Assembly (NCBI GenBank): GCA_016707885.1
Contig: JADJGU010000003.1
Span: 124,001-188,000 of the forward strand
Length of the DNA: 64,000 nucleotides
Direction: 5' to 3'
Origin: Sphingomonadales bacterium
Lineage (GTDB): Bacteria > Pseudomonadota > Alphaproteobacteria > Sphingomonadales > Sphingomonadaceae
Part shown: in pieces, positions 63,130 through 64,000 of the stretch
Position numbering within the stretch: the stretch's first letter is position 1
Layout of the letters: the number at the start of each line of letters is the position of its first letter
Notes under the pieces: model-generated
Database searches by the model: none
Told to the model about the DNA's origin: nothing
The model's input: the letters and a program-made list of their open reading frames with translations, nothing else
Translations under genes and position numbers: made by a program

Positions 63130-64000
63130 TCAGGCGAAAGTCTTCACGAACTTGTCGAGTGCGGCAACCAGCGCTTTCTTGCTGTCGTCGCTGAAGTCGC
63201 GGCTGTCGCGAATGCCCTTCAGCACGTCGGCATGGTTGGTGCGCAGGTCGGCGAGCATCGCTTCTTCAAAGCGGGTCACGTCGCTGGTGGCGATGCCATC
63301 GAGATAGCCATTGGTGCCAGCGAAGATCGAGCAGGTCTGCTCTTCGAAAGGCAGCGGGCTGTACTGCTTCTGCTTCAGAAGCTCGGTCAAGCGCGCACCG
63401 CGGTTGAGCAGCTTCTGCGTCGAAGCGTCGAGGTCCGAGCCGAACTGGGCGAAGGCCGCCATTTCGCGATACTGGGCGAGTTCGAGTTTGATCGAGCCCG
63501 ACACTTTCTTCATCGCCTTGGTCTGTGCCGCCGAACCCACGCGGCTGACCGAGAGACCGACGTTAATCGCAGGGCGGATACCCTGATAGAAGAGGTCGGT
63601 TTCCAAGAAGATCTGGCCGTCAGTGATCGAAATCACGTTGGTCGGGATGTAGGCCGACACGTCGCCAGCCTGCGTTTCGATGATCGGCAGCGCGGTGAGC
63701 GAACCGCCGCCATTGGCGTCCGACATTTTCGCGGCGCGTTCGAGCAAACGGCTGTGGAGATAAAAAACGTCGCCGGGATAGGCTTCGCGGCCCGGCGGAC
63801 GACGCAGCAGCAGCGACATCTGGCGGTAAGCCACAGCCTGCTTCGAAAGATCGTCATACACGATAACAGCGTGCATGCCATTGTCGCGGAAATATTCGCC
63901 CATGGTCACGCCGGTATAGGGTGCGAGATACTGGAGCGGAGCGGGTTCCGAAGCGGTTGCGGCGACGACGATCGAATATTCCATCGCGCCCTGTTCTTCG
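63130..64000 (-). CDS. atpA: ATP synthase F1 alpha subunit (partial, 5' end outside window)
   Basis: The C-terminal 289 residues or so of the alpha subunit are present. The frame continues open through the right edge (EEQGAMEYSIVVAATASEPAPLQYLAPY). The catalytic-interface segments GREAYPGDVFYLHSRLLERAA, TNVISITDGQIFLETDLFYQG and RPAINVGLSVSRVGSAAQ are intact, and the stop is normal. The Walker A motif lies beyond the window. Confidence 0.97.
   Translation of the reverse strand, partial: EEQGAMEYSIVVAATASEPAPLQYLAPYTGVTMGEYFRDNGMHAVIVYDDLSKQAVAYRQMSLLLRRPPGREAYPGDVFYLHSRLLERAAKMSDANGGGSLTALPIIETQAGDVSAYIPTNVISITDGQIFLETDLFYQGIRPAINVGLSVSRVGSAAQTKAMKKVSGSIKLELAQYREMAAFAQFGSDLDASTQKLLNRGARLTELLKQKQYSPLPFEEQTCSIFAGTNGYLDGIATSDVTRFEEAMLADLRTNHADVLKGIRDSRDFSDDSKKALVAALDKFVKTFA

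Overview
The window looks like a chromosomal segment from a GC-rich alphaproteobacterium of the order Sphingomonadales (Sphingopyxis/Sphingorhabdus/Novosphingobium-like). The evidence is a complete Entner-Doudoroff operon, a carotenoid operon, a TonB-dependent receptor, Flp pilins with a CpaF ATPase, an alphaproteobacterial-type RF2, and a palindromic element inserted in-frame into glyS. The genus cannot be fixed from sequence reading alone.

Layout. 0-1 kb: a membrane protein cut by the window edge and its XRE regulator. 1-11 kb: housekeeping genes glyQ-glyS, ppdK (frameshifted twice), tRNA-Arg(ACG), queC-queE, a small membrane protein, pmbA/tldE and an inositol-monophosphatase-family gene. 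11-15.2 kb: a tightly overlapping minus-strand operon crtY-crtI-LOG-crtB. Divergent to it lie a secreted TonB-C-like protein, a fatty-acid-hydroxylase-superfamily membrane protein and a DUF2141 protein. 17-24.7 kb: two facing oxidative clusters. The plus-strand one is class B flavin monooxygenase, P450, rubredoxin; the minus-strand one is flavin monooxygenase, P450, enoyl-CoA hydratase, GST. 24.7-29 kb: a GGDEF-EAL-PilZ gene broken by one indel and two acyl-CoA dehydrogenase genes, each broken by an indel. 29-36 kb: a DUF4189 protein, prfB, and six consecutive secreted proteins of unknown function, the last three visibly AT-richer. 36-46 kb: SDR, acetyl-CoA synthetase, an alpha-methylacyl-CoA racemase-type CoA enzyme, a TonB receptor with an internal amber codon, a fused E1 alpha/beta dehydrogenase and a FabD-like acyltransferase. 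46-52 kb: zwf-edd-glk-eda-pgl. 52-60 kb: PilZ protein, two Flp pilins, mutT, methyltransferase, comF, grxC, DUF1178, tRNA-Arg(CCT), an Ala-rich lipoprotein, cpaF, an EamA transporter and two secreted proteins. 60-64 kb: atpC-atpD-atpG-atpA (atpA partial).

The most interesting signal is a shared palindrome, TTTAATCG-NN-CGATTAAA. It occurs at 24653, 38833 and 42807, each time just upstream of catabolic genes: the FMO-P450-hydratase-GST operon, the racemase gene, and the divergent TonB receptor / E1-acyltransferase pair. This looks like one regulon for uptake, oxygenation and CoA-dependent breakdown of a hydrophobic, probably branched or isoprenoid/steroid-like compound. The substrate is inference.

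Five indels and one nonsense codon break otherwise well-preserved genes: two indels in ppdK, one each in the GGDEF-EAL-PilZ gene and the two acyl-CoA dehydrogenases, and the amber codon in the TonB receptor. In every indel case adding the missing bases restores a full-length frame, so sequence errors are as likely as real decay. No CRISPR array, insertion sequence, prophage or rRNA gene was seen, and no gene-free stretch exceeds about 210 bases.
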